From Chrysopilus asiliformis (Eukaryota > Arthropoda > Insecta > Diptera > Rhagionidae), in the NCBI GenBank assembly GCA_964034945.1, contig OZ035960.1, forward strand, positions 107,355,933-107,419,932: a stretch of 64,000 bases of DNA. The letters run 5' to 3'. Of this stretch, positions 1 to 9,269 are shown one piece after another. Made by a program: the position numbers and the translations under genes. How positions within the stretch are numbered: position 1 is the stretch's first letter; each line of letters starts with the position of its first letter. The notes under the pieces were generated by a model that ran no database searches, had not been told where the DNA came from, and was given only the letters and a program-made list of their open reading frames with translations.

Positions 1-182
1 GTGCACATATCGAATATTGAACTTTGTGGTTGATTTTTCGGTTTGTTGATTCGAAGTTTTTATTTTTAAGTATAACTAAGTATTAAACAATTTATCGTGA
101 TTTTTCGAAAATTTAAAACATTTTCTAGTAAATTTTCGCAAATTTAAAACATTTCCGCGTAATTTGCCGAGAATATAGAATT
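1..182 (+). other. partial 5' untranslated leader of copy 1
   Basis: AT-rich leader upstream of gag, ending just before the ATG. It aligns with 9088-9269 with scattered substitutions and small indels. By comparison with copy 2, about 700 bases of leader and the primer binding site are missing on the left. Confidence 0.8.
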
Positions 183-1787
183 ATGGAACGCACGCCGATG
201 CAACGAAACACTTTACGAGGTCGGCCAGCCTCTAATCGAGTTTTAAGGTCACAAGCTAACGCTCAATTTAATGTTGGGCCAGCAAATTTAAGAAACGTCG
301 CACCAGCCAATCCAAATTTGTCCTTACCAGCGATTTCTGAAAAGAATTTTACGCCCAATAATAATGCAGGACCTAGAATTCCGACGCCTGCTTTCAATCA
401 AAACCCAAACTCAGAAGTCAGAAATCCACCTATTGACCGAGTGAGACAGCAGTTGAACTTCGACGAGGCATTAAGATCCCCCAGTAGCGTACAAGGTGCG
501 GCAGCGTTGCCACTTGATCTGCCCCCATGTTATCCAGAAACATCCAGACCATCTCGACCTCCATCCTATCCTGGGATCACACCCGATTCTCCCGGGCGAG
601 CGTCGCAGAATCTGGTCTGGGATCCTCTATTTGACCCTTTTGTCAACCGCGATCCGTTTTTCAACCGCAACAAAAAATTGCAAGACGATCGGGTGACACA
701 ATACCAAAAACAGTTGGAAGACCAACAAGCAATTATTAAGCGCTTGGAAGAAAGTCTGAAGTTGCAAGCTGATAGAAATCCCCCGAGACCACTCGATTTA
801 CCCCTTCCAAATACTTGTAGTATTCGGTTGTCGAATAATCAGCCTGAGCGAGTTTTGCGACCCCCTCAAATCGTCAATCAAAGGCCTAGGTCTCCGTCAC
901 CAATAAACCAAAGACTTCGTTCTCCCTCACCACCTCGCTACCGCGATAGGGAAGAACGGTATTGGCAGCGTAGCCCTCTAGGGAAATGGGGAATCAAATT
1001 CGATGGCTCGGACAAAGAAATGTTAGTAGAGGAACTGATTTTCCGAGTAGAGGTATTGAGCGAATCTGTAGGTGTGTCCCAAGATCACTTAGCCAAAAAT
1101 TTCCATCTTCTATTATCTGGAGCCGCTGATAAGTGGTATTGGCAATTCATTCGCGAACATCGCCGTCCAGACTGGCCCACACTTCGCTCTGCCTTACGAA
1201 GTCATTTCCGAACGTACGTCACGGATTACGATATTATTAGCCGCATCGTGAGTCGAAAACAAGGACCGCGAGAGAAATTCGATGATTTTTACACCCACAT
1301 TAAAGCGTGGCATTCGAGGATGGAACAGCCATTGCCTACTAATGAGTTAGTGGTGATGATGAAGAGGAACTTGAACCCTCGGTTAGGGTCAATGATTTTT
1401 GCCTCGAATGTTCGTTCGCTAAACGATTTCCGCGATCAATGTCGTAAAGCGGAACTGTATCTGGAGGATTGTCGCGGATATTTTAATAGACCTGAACCGA
1501 GACCAGTCCATGAACTAGAGTTGCTCGATCAGAATGATTATGAGAGCGGAAATTTTATCGAAGCTCTTGACCACCGAGCTGCTCGCTCGCGTCGCGTTCC
1601 AGCTGACACTACCTCTTGGGTGTGTTGGAACTGCGACCAGCGTGGTCACGGATATGTCGATTGTCCAACACCTGTCACCACCTATTTCTGTTTTGGCTGT
1701 GGGGCGAAAGGAGTTGTTAAGCGTTTTTGTGGTAAATGTTCTCCGGGAAACGGGGACAAGGGCGAGACGTCTCGCCCGAAACAATAA
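183..1787 (+). CDS. gag: Gag polyprotein, copy 1
   Basis: A 534-residue structural protein that would assemble the particle and bind the RNA genome. Residues 1-265 are low-complexity, Pro/Asn/Ser/Arg-rich, with a short charged helix likely to be a coiled coil around 163-196 and two repeated RSPSP motifs near 236-250. Residues about 268-430 look like the retrotransposon Gag capsid domain (GIKFDGS, then a helical region with ADKWYW). The C-terminus has a classical zinc knuckle CX2CX4HX4C (C481, C484, H489, C494) and a second cluster CX2CX9CX2C (C503, C506, C516, C519). The first ATG at 183 matches the start in copy 2 and follows the leader directly. The end overlaps pol by 52 nt and carries the frameshift signal at codons 522-523. 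No stop or frameshift damage is seen. Confidence 0.92.
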   Translation: MERTPMQRNTLRGRPASNRVLRSQANAQFNVGPANLRNVAPANPNLSLPAISEKNFTPNNNAGPRIPTPAFNQNPNSEVRNPPIDRVRQQLNFDEALRSPSSVQGAAALPLDLPPCYPETSRPSRPPSYPGITPDSPGRASQNLVWDPLFDPFVNRDPFFNRNKKLQDDRVTQYQKQLEDQQAIIKRLEESLKLQADRNPPRPLDLPLPNTCSIRLSNNQPERVLRPPQIVNQRPRSPSPINQRLRSPSPPRYRDREERYWQRSPLGKWGIKFDGSDKEMLVEELIFRVEVLSESVGVSQDHLAKNFHLLLSGAADKWYWQFIREHRRPDWPTLRSALRSHFRTYVTDYDIISRIVSRKQGPREKFDDFYTHIKAWHSRMEQPLPTNELVVMMKRNLNPRLGSMIFASNVRSLNDFRDQCRKAELYLEDCRGYFNRPEPRPVHELELLDQNDYESGNFIEALDHRAARSRRVPADTTSWVCWNCDQRGHGYVDCPTPVTTYFCFGCGAKGVVKRFCGKCSPGNGDKGETSRPKQ

Positions 1788-4700
1788 AACCCATCCATTT
1801 AAAGTCGTCTGACCTGCCAGTCTTTCAAGTAGACGAACCTAGCGTCGCTATCCTGAAACGTCCAATAAACTTACCCGAATGTGAAGACTCAAATTACGCC
1901 GTGATTCCAAGAAAGTCGCTACATGAAAGGAAACGCGAATACGCAGAAGCACGTGCCCGGATTTTTGGCTCCGTGGAAACGTTCACGAGTCATTCAAAAA
2001 AACAAAGGCGTGCGGCTGATCGTATCAAATCGTGGTATAAAGAACTGAAAAATCGAAAAAAGGCCATCGTTTCAAGTATTGTGTCGGTGATAAACGATTT
2101 AAGGCCACATGCTGAAGTCCTGTTAAAAGGTTATCCCATTGTCGGATTGCTCGATTCAGGAGCTAGCATCAGCTGCCTTGGCAAGGGTTCAGAGGACCTG
2201 ATAAAAAAATTAAACCTTAAATTACATAAAATGAAATCATCGGTCCAAACAGCTGATGGCTCTCCGCAAACTATATTGGGCTACATAAAAACGACAGTGG
2301 AATTTCGCGGTAAATCAAAACCACTCACCGTATACGTGGTTCCAAGTCTTTCACAGTCATTGTACCTCGGCGTCGACTTTTGGAAGCTTTTCGACATCCT
2401 TCCAAAAATGGTGGAAGAAGTGCAGGAGGGAAGCCAGCAGGATGACGAAGACTTCTATGGTCTGACTCCTGAGGAGACACATCGGCTGAGAAAGATCATC
2501 ACATGTTTTCCTTCCAGTGAAACTCTTGGCTTGGGCCATACTTCACTGGAGGAGCATGTGATTGATGTGGGCGGGGCACAACCCATTAAACAACGGCACT
2601 ATCCGGTGTCACCAGCTGTGCAGAGGGTGATGTATGACGAACTAGACCGGATGTTAGCGCTAGGGGTGATCGAAGAAAGCGTCTCTCCCTGGAACTCGCC
2701 CGTTGTACTAGTCCGGAAACCAGGCAAAGTTCGTCTTTGCCTGGATTCTCGGAAAGTCAACGGGGTTACAGTGAGAGACGCTTATCCTCTCCCCCACATA
2801 GACGGCCTTTTAAGCCGTCTGGAAGACACGCGCTACATCTCGAGTCTAGATCTGAAGGACGCCTTTTGGCAAATTCCTCTCGAGACTAAGTCTCGAGAGT
2901 TGACTGCCTTCACTGTTCCTGGTCGCCCTTTGTTCCAGTTCACCGTTATGCCGTTTGGGTTGTGCAACGCCCCTCAGCGGATGTGTCGCCTCATGGACAA
3001 GGTCATGTCCTTTATGTCCGGCGAGCTGCGTCGCTACGTATTCGTCTATTTGGACGATCTGTTAATCGTTTCCCCCACTTTCGAACTACATCTACGTGTC
3101 TTATCCGAGGTTTCCAAAAGTCTACGGCGCGCAAATCTTACCATCAACGTGTCAAAAAGTAAATTTTGTCAAAAGGAGCTACGATACTTGGGCTACATTG
3201 TAGGAGATGCTTCACTCAAAACGGACCCAACGAAGGTATCGGCAGTAGCAGATTTCCCTACACCAAAATCTGTGAAACAGGTTCGCCGATTTCTCGGCAT
3301 GACCGGCTGGTATCGTCGGTTTGTACCAAATTTTGCCAGCCTGGCTTCGCCGATAACAGATTGTCTCAAGAAAAGTAACTCTGGTTTTCAGTGGTCCCCA
3401 GAAGCCCAAATCGCCTTTGACCAGTTGAAGCAAGCCCTTATTTCAGCGCCAATTCTGACTACGCCCGATTTCTCGAAACCATTCCTCATCCAGTGCGATG
3501 CCAGCACCACGGGAGTTGGTGGGGTGCTTTGCCAAGTCGGTGATGATGGGGAGGAGAAGCCAATCGCGTACTTCTCCCAGAAGCTCAATGCTGCGCAACG
3601 GAATTACAGCATAACAGAGCTTGAGTGTTATGCAGCGGTACTATCTGTACGCAAGTTCCGGCCATACGTTGAGGGGCTTCCCTTCTCCATTATCACCGAC
3701 CACGCGAGCCTTAAATGGCTAATGGGTCAAAAGGACCTAAGCGGCAGGCTCGCGCGATGGTCATTAAAACTACAAGCCTTTGACTTTTCCATCGTACACA
3801 GGAAAGGTAGTCAACACGTAGTTCCGGATGCTCTATCACGAGCGTATGCGGACGAAATTATAAGCCCGATGGAGTGTCCGTCCTTGGACGTGGATCTGAC
3901 TTCTCCAGAATTTTCTGCTGAAGAGTATCAAGAGTTAGTGTCCACAATTAACAAGGAAGCGGATAGACTCCCGGACTTGTGTATTTCTGACGGCTACGTG
4001 TACAAACGGGTTGATCCACGCACCGGAGATCCTACGCAAGATGATGATACTTGGAGGCTTTGGATACCGTCGGGGTTGACTACAGCTCTTGTCCAGGCGG
4101 CCCATGATCCACCTTCTTCGGCACACGGCGGTATTGGCAAAACACTCCATCGACTTCGCCAAAGGTACTACTGGCCGAACATGGTAACGCAAGTCAGAAA
4201 CTACGTACTTAACTGTGAAATATGTAAGCAGTCCAAAGCTCCAAACGTCACTCTTAGACCACCAATGGGAGAACAGTTAATAGTTGAACGACCTTGGCAG
4301 CGGATATATGTAGATTTCATGGGTCCTTATCCGAGATCATCAGACGGAAATACAATGTTATTCGTGGTACTTGATCAATTCAGCAAGTTCGTACTTTTAA
4401 AACCCATGAGTCGAGCAACTTCTAAATTAGCATTGAAATGTTTGAAAAACGACGTATTTCTTACATATGGCGTCCCAGAAAGTTTAATATCAGATAACGG
4501 GTCCCAATTCATTTCTAAAGAATTTGAAACTTTCCTGAAAACTTACGGCGTTAAGCATATGCGTACTGCTATTCATTCACCGCAAGTGAACGCATCAGAA
4601 CGTGTGAATCGGTCAATACTTGCAGCGGTTCGAGCTTATACATCGAATAACCATAAAAAGTGGGACTGCCTTATTCCTGAAATCGCTTGCGCGCTTCGAA

Positions 4701-5128
4701 CATCGGTACATACTGCTACTAAACATACTCCTTTCTCTATAAATTTTGGTCACGAAATGATACAGCACGGAAATGCCTATGGGATTTTAAAAAAATTGAA
4801 AGCTTTGTCTGCACCGGATTTAAGAGTAACACCTGCCGATAAAGTACATCTTATCCGCGACCAAATTGGTCAACATCTTGAACAGGCTTATAAACGCTAC
4901 GCCACCGGGTATGATCTACGAACAAGGCCAATCACTTTTGTTGTTGGTCAAGAGATTTTCCGTCGTAACTTTGCACTAAGCGATGCAAGCAAGCACTTTA
5001 ATGCAAAGCTCGCTCCAAAGTTTATAAAGTGCAAGGTAGCAAAGGTTATAGGTAATTCCATCTACCAAGTTAAGGATGTTAACGGAAAGTTTACCGGAAA
5101 TGTCCACGCCAAAGATTTACGACTTTAA
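1736..5128 (+). CDS. pol: Pol polyprotein (PR-RT-RNase H-IN), copy 1
   Basis: A 1130-codon frame in -1 relative to gag, presumably made as a Gag-Pol fusion. Domains: aspartic protease with DSGAS at 140-144; reverse transcriptase about 275-490 with LDLKDAF at 371-377 and the catalytic YLDD at 438-441; RNase H with D588, acidic residues in ITELE (626-630), D655 and D698; integrase with an HHCC zinc site (H790, H797, C827, C830) and DDE residues D860, D920 and E955 (34 residues between the last two, in a NASERVNRS context); a GPY/F-like C-terminal segment about 1089-1112. No chromodomain. In this frame a TAA stop at 1733-1735 directly precedes the ATG at 1736, so pol can be entered only within the 52-nt overlap, by frameshifting or less likely by reinitiation at that ATG. 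The frame is intact. Confidence 0.93.
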   Translation: MFSGKRGQGRDVSPETIKPIHLKSSDLPVFQVDEPSVAILKRPINLPECEDSNYAVIPRKSLHERKREYAEARARIFGSVETFTSHSKKQRRAADRIKSWYKELKNRKKAIVSSIVSVINDLRPHAEVLLKGYPIVGLLDSGASISCLGKGSEDLIKKLNLKLHKMKSSVQTADGSPQTILGYIKTTVEFRGKSKPLTVYVVPSLSQSLYLGVDFWKLFDILPKMVEEVQEGSQQDDEDFYGLTPEETHRLRKIITCFPSSETLGLGHTSLEEHVIDVGGAQPIKQRHYPVSPAVQRVMYDELDRMLALGVIEESVSPWNSPVVLVRKPGKVRLCLDSRKVNGVTVRDAYPLPHIDGLLSRLEDTRYISSLDLKDAFWQIPLETKSRELTAFTVPGRPLFQFTVMPFGLCNAPQRMCRLMDKVMSFMSGELRRYVFVYLDDLLIVSPTFELHLRVLSEVSKSLRRANLTINVSKSKFCQKELRYLGYIVGDASLKTDPTKVSAVADFPTPKSVKQVRRFLGMTGWYRRFVPNFASLASPITDCLKKSNSGFQWSPEAQIAFDQLKQALISAPILTTPDFSKPFLIQCDASTTGVGGVLCQVGDDGEEKPIAYFSQKLNAAQRNYSITELECYAAVLSVRKFRPYVEGLPFSIITDHASLKWLMGQKDLSGRLARWSLKLQAFDFSIVHRKGSQHVVPDALSRAYADEIISPMECPSLDVDLTSPEFSAEEYQELVSTINKEADRLPDLCISDGYVYKRVDPRTGDPTQDDDTWRLWIPSGLTTALVQAAHDPPSSAHGGIGKTLHRLRQRYYWPNMVTQVRNYVLNCEICKQSKAPNVTLRPPMGEQLIVERPWQRIYVDFMGPYPRSSDGNTMLFVVLDQFSKFVLLKPMSRATSKLALKCLKNDVFLTYGVPESLISDNGSQFISKEFETFLKTYGVKHMRTAIHSPQVNASERVNRSILAAVRAYTSNNHKKWDCLIPEIACALRTSVHTATKHTPFSINFGHEMIQHGNAYGILKKLKALSAPDLRVTPADKVHLIRDQIGQHLEQAYKRYATGYDLRTRPITFVVGQEIFRRNFALSDASKHFNAKLAPKFIKCKVAKVIGNSIYQVKDVNGKFTGNVHAKDLRL
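1745..1777 (+). promoter_or_regulatory. programmed -1 frameshift signal, gag-pol copy 1
   Basis: GGGAAAC at 1745-1751 is an X-XXY-YYZ slippery heptamer in the correct gag phase (codons GGA and AAC are gag residues 522-523). After an 8-nt spacer (1752-1759) comes GGGCGAGACGTCTCGCCC at 1760-1777, a perfect palindrome able to form a 7-bp GC-rich stem with an ACGT loop. A -1 slip leads into the pol frame. Heptamer, phase, spacing and stem all fit known retroviral signals; efficiency is unknown. Confidence 0.85.
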
Positions 5129-5366
5129 AACTTCAATTAAAGTAAATTTTTTGGGTATCCCTAAAAAGGAATCCCGGGGGCTTCACCCCTAAACTAGCGA
5201 TGGCCGTTCCGCTTAAGTTCTACTGCGGTAGACCATCTTTTTGATCGTCCTGCGCAAGGCAGTTTCAGGTGCTACAAGTTTTATTGCACCTTCTCCCAAT
5301 TTTATTCCCCTTCCCCCTTATTAGCCAATTGGCATTAAATTTTGTCTTGGCATGGATGAGCCAGAT

Positions 5367-5375
5367 GAAAGGAGA
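5367..5375 (+). other. candidate polypurine tract, long-LTR model
   Basis: GAAAGGAGA is followed directly by TGTCGC at 5376. The visible LTR end at 8386-8388 is ACA, so 5376-8388 would be a TGT...ACA LTR of about 3.0 kb. This is one of two models for the left LTR border. Confidence 0.35.
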
Positions 5376-5540
5376 TGTCGCATACGGTGCGGCTCTTGTA
5401 AGCTGCTTGAGTCTTAGTGGTTAATAGGGTTGTCAGTCACCATATGTAACCCAAAGAGTCTTAGAATGGTAAGACCGAAAGATTGAGTCATCCAATACTT
5501 TACCCAGATGTGTCCATATACTCACCAGTTATGTCAATAA

Positions 5541-5618
5541 TCACCTGCTATGACTTACCTTATATACTCACCTGCTATGACTTACCTGGATATACTCACC
5601 TGCTATGACTTACCTGGA
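5541..5618 (+). repeat. three tandem units of 27-28 bp
   Basis: Units starting TCACCTGCTATGACTTACCT begin at 5541, 5568 and 5596. They lie in the non-coding part after pol and are conserved in copy 2. They may be a family-specific regulatory repeat; no function is shown. Confidence 0.9.
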
Positions 5619-7489
5619 TTTGACGAATTTCACAATTGTCGATTGCCCGGCTAGATTTACAGATCGTGAGACTCTTTTCACAGGGTCGTGGTCGTGCCAC
5701 ACGTTAAGGCACCCGTCTTATCAACCATCTTTTTTCAACATCTTTGCTACCTTTACAGGAACGCAAAGTTGCTGATGGTGTAATGATTGTTACTATGCGA
5801 ACCTAAAATAAAAGGGCATCGAAATTTCTGGAACAGACACGGTATTCAAAAATATTACAAAACGATCGATTTGTCGCTAGGCAATAAAATTTCTTTTCTT
5901 AAAAAAAGGAATCAATGCCAACATAGCGGATCTATCTTTTCAAGGCCACAGAATTTTAAATTTTCAATGGCAAAAATTTCAATCCCGATATAAAATATTT
6001 GAAATTTGGCAGCACGTGTATAGCGGAAACAACAATTTGTTCAAGTTTGGTCAATCGAACAAAAAGCACTTGCTGTACCAGTCAAACAATAGAGACGAAA
6101 TTCAATTGTATCCTGGCGGCTCATGGATACCAGTTGCTGGGTGTCGGAGTCAAATTGGCTGCGTTTGATCGTCAGTTGGCATAGAGATTTGATCGAATTA
6201 AAAACTGAGATCGGAAAAAAAAAACTTTTTATTTTTATGGTCGGCGAAGATGTTTCTTTTTTCGTTAAATTCCTTTCTGGACATATATCATTTAAGAGAA
6301 GTTTTATGTTTTTTTAAAGACTCGTTCGCGTGAAAAAAATACAAAATCGAACGCTTCGCGATCGAAGAAAAGAAAAAAAAAAATGGACAATTTATTCCTC
6401 GAAATCGTCGTTAATTCGTACATTTTCCGAAATCTTGAGTAGCCACGGAAATTTTAATTTATGTTCCCGAACTTTGGCATTTTTTTCGCAATATATTAAA
6501 ACAATCAAATGAATATGATCTCGTTCCATTGGTGTTAGAATTAGGGAGCTTTGTGCTAGTTATATAAAAAAAAAAATCGTTATTATTAATAATAAAAACA
6601 TAACAAAATGAAAATGTAAACGAAACTTAAATAAAACTAACAAAAAGTGTGAACCGAAATATGTTAAGTGGAAAAAGCCAAGAAAGATTTAATTTAAAGA
6701 TAGAATAAGTGTTAAATTTAAAAACTACAATTTACTATACAACATTTTTTTTACTATAAATAAAATAAACTAAACTAAGTGCAAGAAATTTTGATAGAAG
6801 AAAGATTTTTTTTCTAAAAACAAAAAAAAAAAAGAGAAAAAAAAAGAGTTAAAAAAAAAAAAACAAAAAAACGAAAAACAATTAAATTATATGAAAAAAA
6901 ACTTATTGAATTTAAAAATTAAAGCATTTTGACTAGTGACATAAGATAGAAAGAAAAGAAGTCAATGTAAGTGAAACAAAAACGGCGTAAAAACTTAAGA
7001 ATTTACTACGAAAAGGAAAGAATTAGAGACCAAACAAGTTACATCGAATTGTTTTAATTAGAAAAAAAAAATTATTATTAAAATTCTTAAACTATTAAAA
7101 CATCGATTATTATCTAAATCTCGGATTAAAATAAATTAAGCTAGTGACAACTCATCATTCAAAACATCAGTTTTTTATTAACCATACAACATTGACATGC
7201 AGCAGACATAAAAGGATTAATTCATCAATCATCATCTTCAGTTCCGGATTTATTGTAAGTCTTTTACGCACCTTTTTTTTTCCTCACACATATACAACTA
7301 CGAAGAAATCAACATACCACCATAGAAATCACAGAATGCATTCTCAACACAAATTGCGCATATTGCAACATTCATCATTTTACAACAATCAACATTCATC
7401 ATTTCGTGCATCCTAAAATATAAATAATCAAATAGAACGCGAAAAAAAAAGAGAATTATACTAACAAAAAAATTATTTATATATTTTTG

Positions 7490-8391
7490 AAAACAGAATT
7501 TTCGTTGAATTAATTTAGTTTTAGTTTATCACAGTAAAATATCACAGATTAGCTCTAGAATAAGATTTGATCACAGATTTTATCACAATATGTTGAATTA
7601 AAAGTTTAGATAATAATAGTGGCCACGATTAGCTGAATAAATTAGGTCTACAATTTAAGAAATAAAATCAATGGACGTTTTCTTTATTTTGATCCGAAAT
7701 TAAAAATTATTATTGTTTAAACCTAAATAATGCGAGTTTTCTTTTCTTTTCTCTACATAAATTTTAATTTCCACACCACGTTAAAAGGAACGGCTTTAAT
7801 GCCGAGAAAAGGGTAATGTTTGATATGTTGCAGGTAATCGATATTATGCATTCGTAAAAATTTTGAGAGGAGATGGAGATGCGAGGGAAGGGCGTCCCGA
7901 AGGACGAAATGCAAACCAACGATGATTGATCAACTTTTTTTTCTTTTGTAATTTCTTTTTTTATCTGGAAACAATGTAACATTTAAATGTGGCATTGAAG
8001 TCTAATTTTGGGGTTGGTGAAGTGAGGCTGCTTTACCAACATTTTCGGTTTAGGTCATCCTAAATAGGGGTGGGTCAGCTTCCTGTCACCCTCTGTTTCA
8101 GCATTTGATTTAAAGATACTTACCTCGATGTCCTTTCCTCAATTTTATTTGGTTGTGGCTACCTAGAGCAATTAGAGGCCTGAGAACCTCTTCTCCCAAG
8201 TTGCTCTGCCACCCCCTTTCAGGCATACCACCCTTATTGTGTGGCGTCTGTAGGAGAAACATGACCCCGACCCGCCTCCAAGAGCTAGCAACAGGTATGC
8301 CGTTTCTTCACACAGGCTCCGCACCGTGTTCTGTGCAGGACGTGGCCGAGGCGTCACGAGCCGTACCACAAACACTGTGTCCACCACAATA
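7490..8391 (+). repeat. central LTR (at least its 3' part), shared by copies 1 and 2
   Basis: These 902 bases match 16532-17433 without a difference. They end at CCACCACAATA, three bases before the primer binding site. In copy 2 the same end is followed by unrelated host DNA, which fixes the right border at 8388-8391. The left border is uncertain: it may lie near the purine run at 7865-7892 (LTR about 0.5 kb), near 7490 (about 0.9 kb), or at 5376 (about 3.0 kb). AATAAA occurs at 7661-7666. Confidence 0.8.
7865..7892 (+). other. candidate polypurine tract, short-LTR model
   Basis: A purine-dominated run (GAGAGGAGATGGAGATG, then GAGGGAAGGG) about 500 bases before the LTR end, a usual LTR length for insect gypsy-like elements. 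What follows (CGTCCCGAAGGACG, a small hairpin) is not a typical TG start, so the call is weak. Confidence 0.3.
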
Positions 8392-8393
8392 TA

Positions 8394-8409
8394 TGGCGCC
8401 CAACGGGGC
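8394..8409 (+). other. primer binding site, tRNA-Lys type
   Basis: TGGCGCCCAACGGGGC follows the central LTR. Its first 12 bases match the primer site used with tRNA-Lys by several retroviruses and gypsy-like elements. It would prime minus-strand synthesis of copy 2. The corresponding site of copy 1 is outside the window. Confidence 0.8.
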
Positions 8410-9269
8410 ACAAGTTAGTTGGCTATCCAGTTAGCTAGTCCTTCACGGATTTGTGCCTCGAATCTCTATTTTGGATTAAGGTTTTCGCAAATTCGAGAAA
8501 TCGAATCTTCGCAATCTTTAATCCTCCGACCTTATAAATTTTTGTAGTAGATTTTTTTTTTTTGCTGAAATAGAGGAAAAATTGGTTTGACATAATTTCC
8601 CCATGTCGAATTTCTGGATCACTATCTTTTCGGCTTGAGCTGAAAGATAGTCCGTTTGCAGACGGGAAATTGTGCCAAGTTTCATGGAAATGGAGTCGAA
8701 TGATGGCGTCAGAGCGTGACAATAGTGGGATTTGTTATAATCTGCAAGGATGCAACATTATTCCGCCTTGACAAAATCATTTTGGAGGTATTATGAGAAG
8801 TAGAATCTTCCCATTTCGTGGCAGTAGTGGTGATGTTGGTCTGTTACATACGAAGTGAATAATGCTGGACAATTTATTAGGTATATTGTTAAAAATCTAT
8901 AAATTCCGCATTTGGATCTTTGGGTTGACCGGCCAAAATCAGCACAACGATTATTAAAATAATTTTTTTTTAAAAAAAGTCAAATTAGCTTTTTTTTTGA
9001 GGTTTGCATTTGATTTCGAATGGAACGTTTTTTCTAAGCATCTCTATCTCTCAGTTAATAATGAATTATAGTTATCACAAACATAAAGTGCACATATCGA
9101 ATATTGACATTTGTTGTTGATCTTCCGGTTTGTTGATTTGAAGTTTTATTTTTAAGTATAACTAAGTATTAAACAATTTATCGTGATTTTTCGAAAATTT
9201 AAAACATTTTCTTTTGAATTTCCGCAAATTTAAAAACATTTCCGCGTAATTTGCCGAGAATATAGAATT
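8410..9269 (+). other. 5' untranslated leader of copy 2
   Basis: Leader of about 860 bases between the primer binding site and the gag ATG. It would hold packaging and dimer signals, none of which can be recognised by eye. Its last 182 bases match the start of the window. Confidence 0.8.

Larger units (their letters stand above)
5129..7489 (+). other. long non-coding block 3' of pol, copy 1
   Basis: About 2.4 kb after the pol stop with no env-like or other substantial frame. It includes a GC-containing start (to about 5800), three tandem 27-28-bp units at 5541-5618, and very A-rich sequence from about 6550 to 7150. The first 850 bases are nearly identical to copy 2, whereas about 6000-6900 differs by many substitutions and indels. 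Part may be U3 of a long LTR (see the candidate polypurine tract at 5367-5375). It could also be a decayed or lost third frame; nothing in it can be recognised as env. Confidence 0.7.
1..8391 (+). mobile_element. Ty3/gypsy-type LTR retrotransposon, copy 1 (5' end outside window)
   Basis: This is the first of two tandem copies. The window begins in its untranslated leader: bases 1-182 align with 9088-9269 of copy 2, and the gag and pol starts of the two copies are exactly 9087 bases apart. Its own 5' LTR and primer binding site lie before the window. Visible order is leader, gag, pol, long non-coding block, LTR. The order protease, reverse transcriptase, RNase H, integrase is that of Ty3/gypsy (Metaviridae) elements, not Ty1/copia. 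Both frames are intact, so the element could be active or recently so. No chromodomain and no env frame are seen. The tRNA-Lys-type primer site and insect-like integrase recall the Osvaldo/Ulysses group of Drosophila; that placement is inference. Confidence 0.9.

Noticed and set aside
1515..1812. 89-92-codon frames overlapping the end of gag on both strands
   Set aside because: Shadows of gag and pol; no separate evidence.
8153..8434. Frames of 79-95 codons on both strands within the LTR, repeated at 17195-17434
   Set aside because: Preserved only because the two LTRs are identical; the frame ends differ and no domain is seen.
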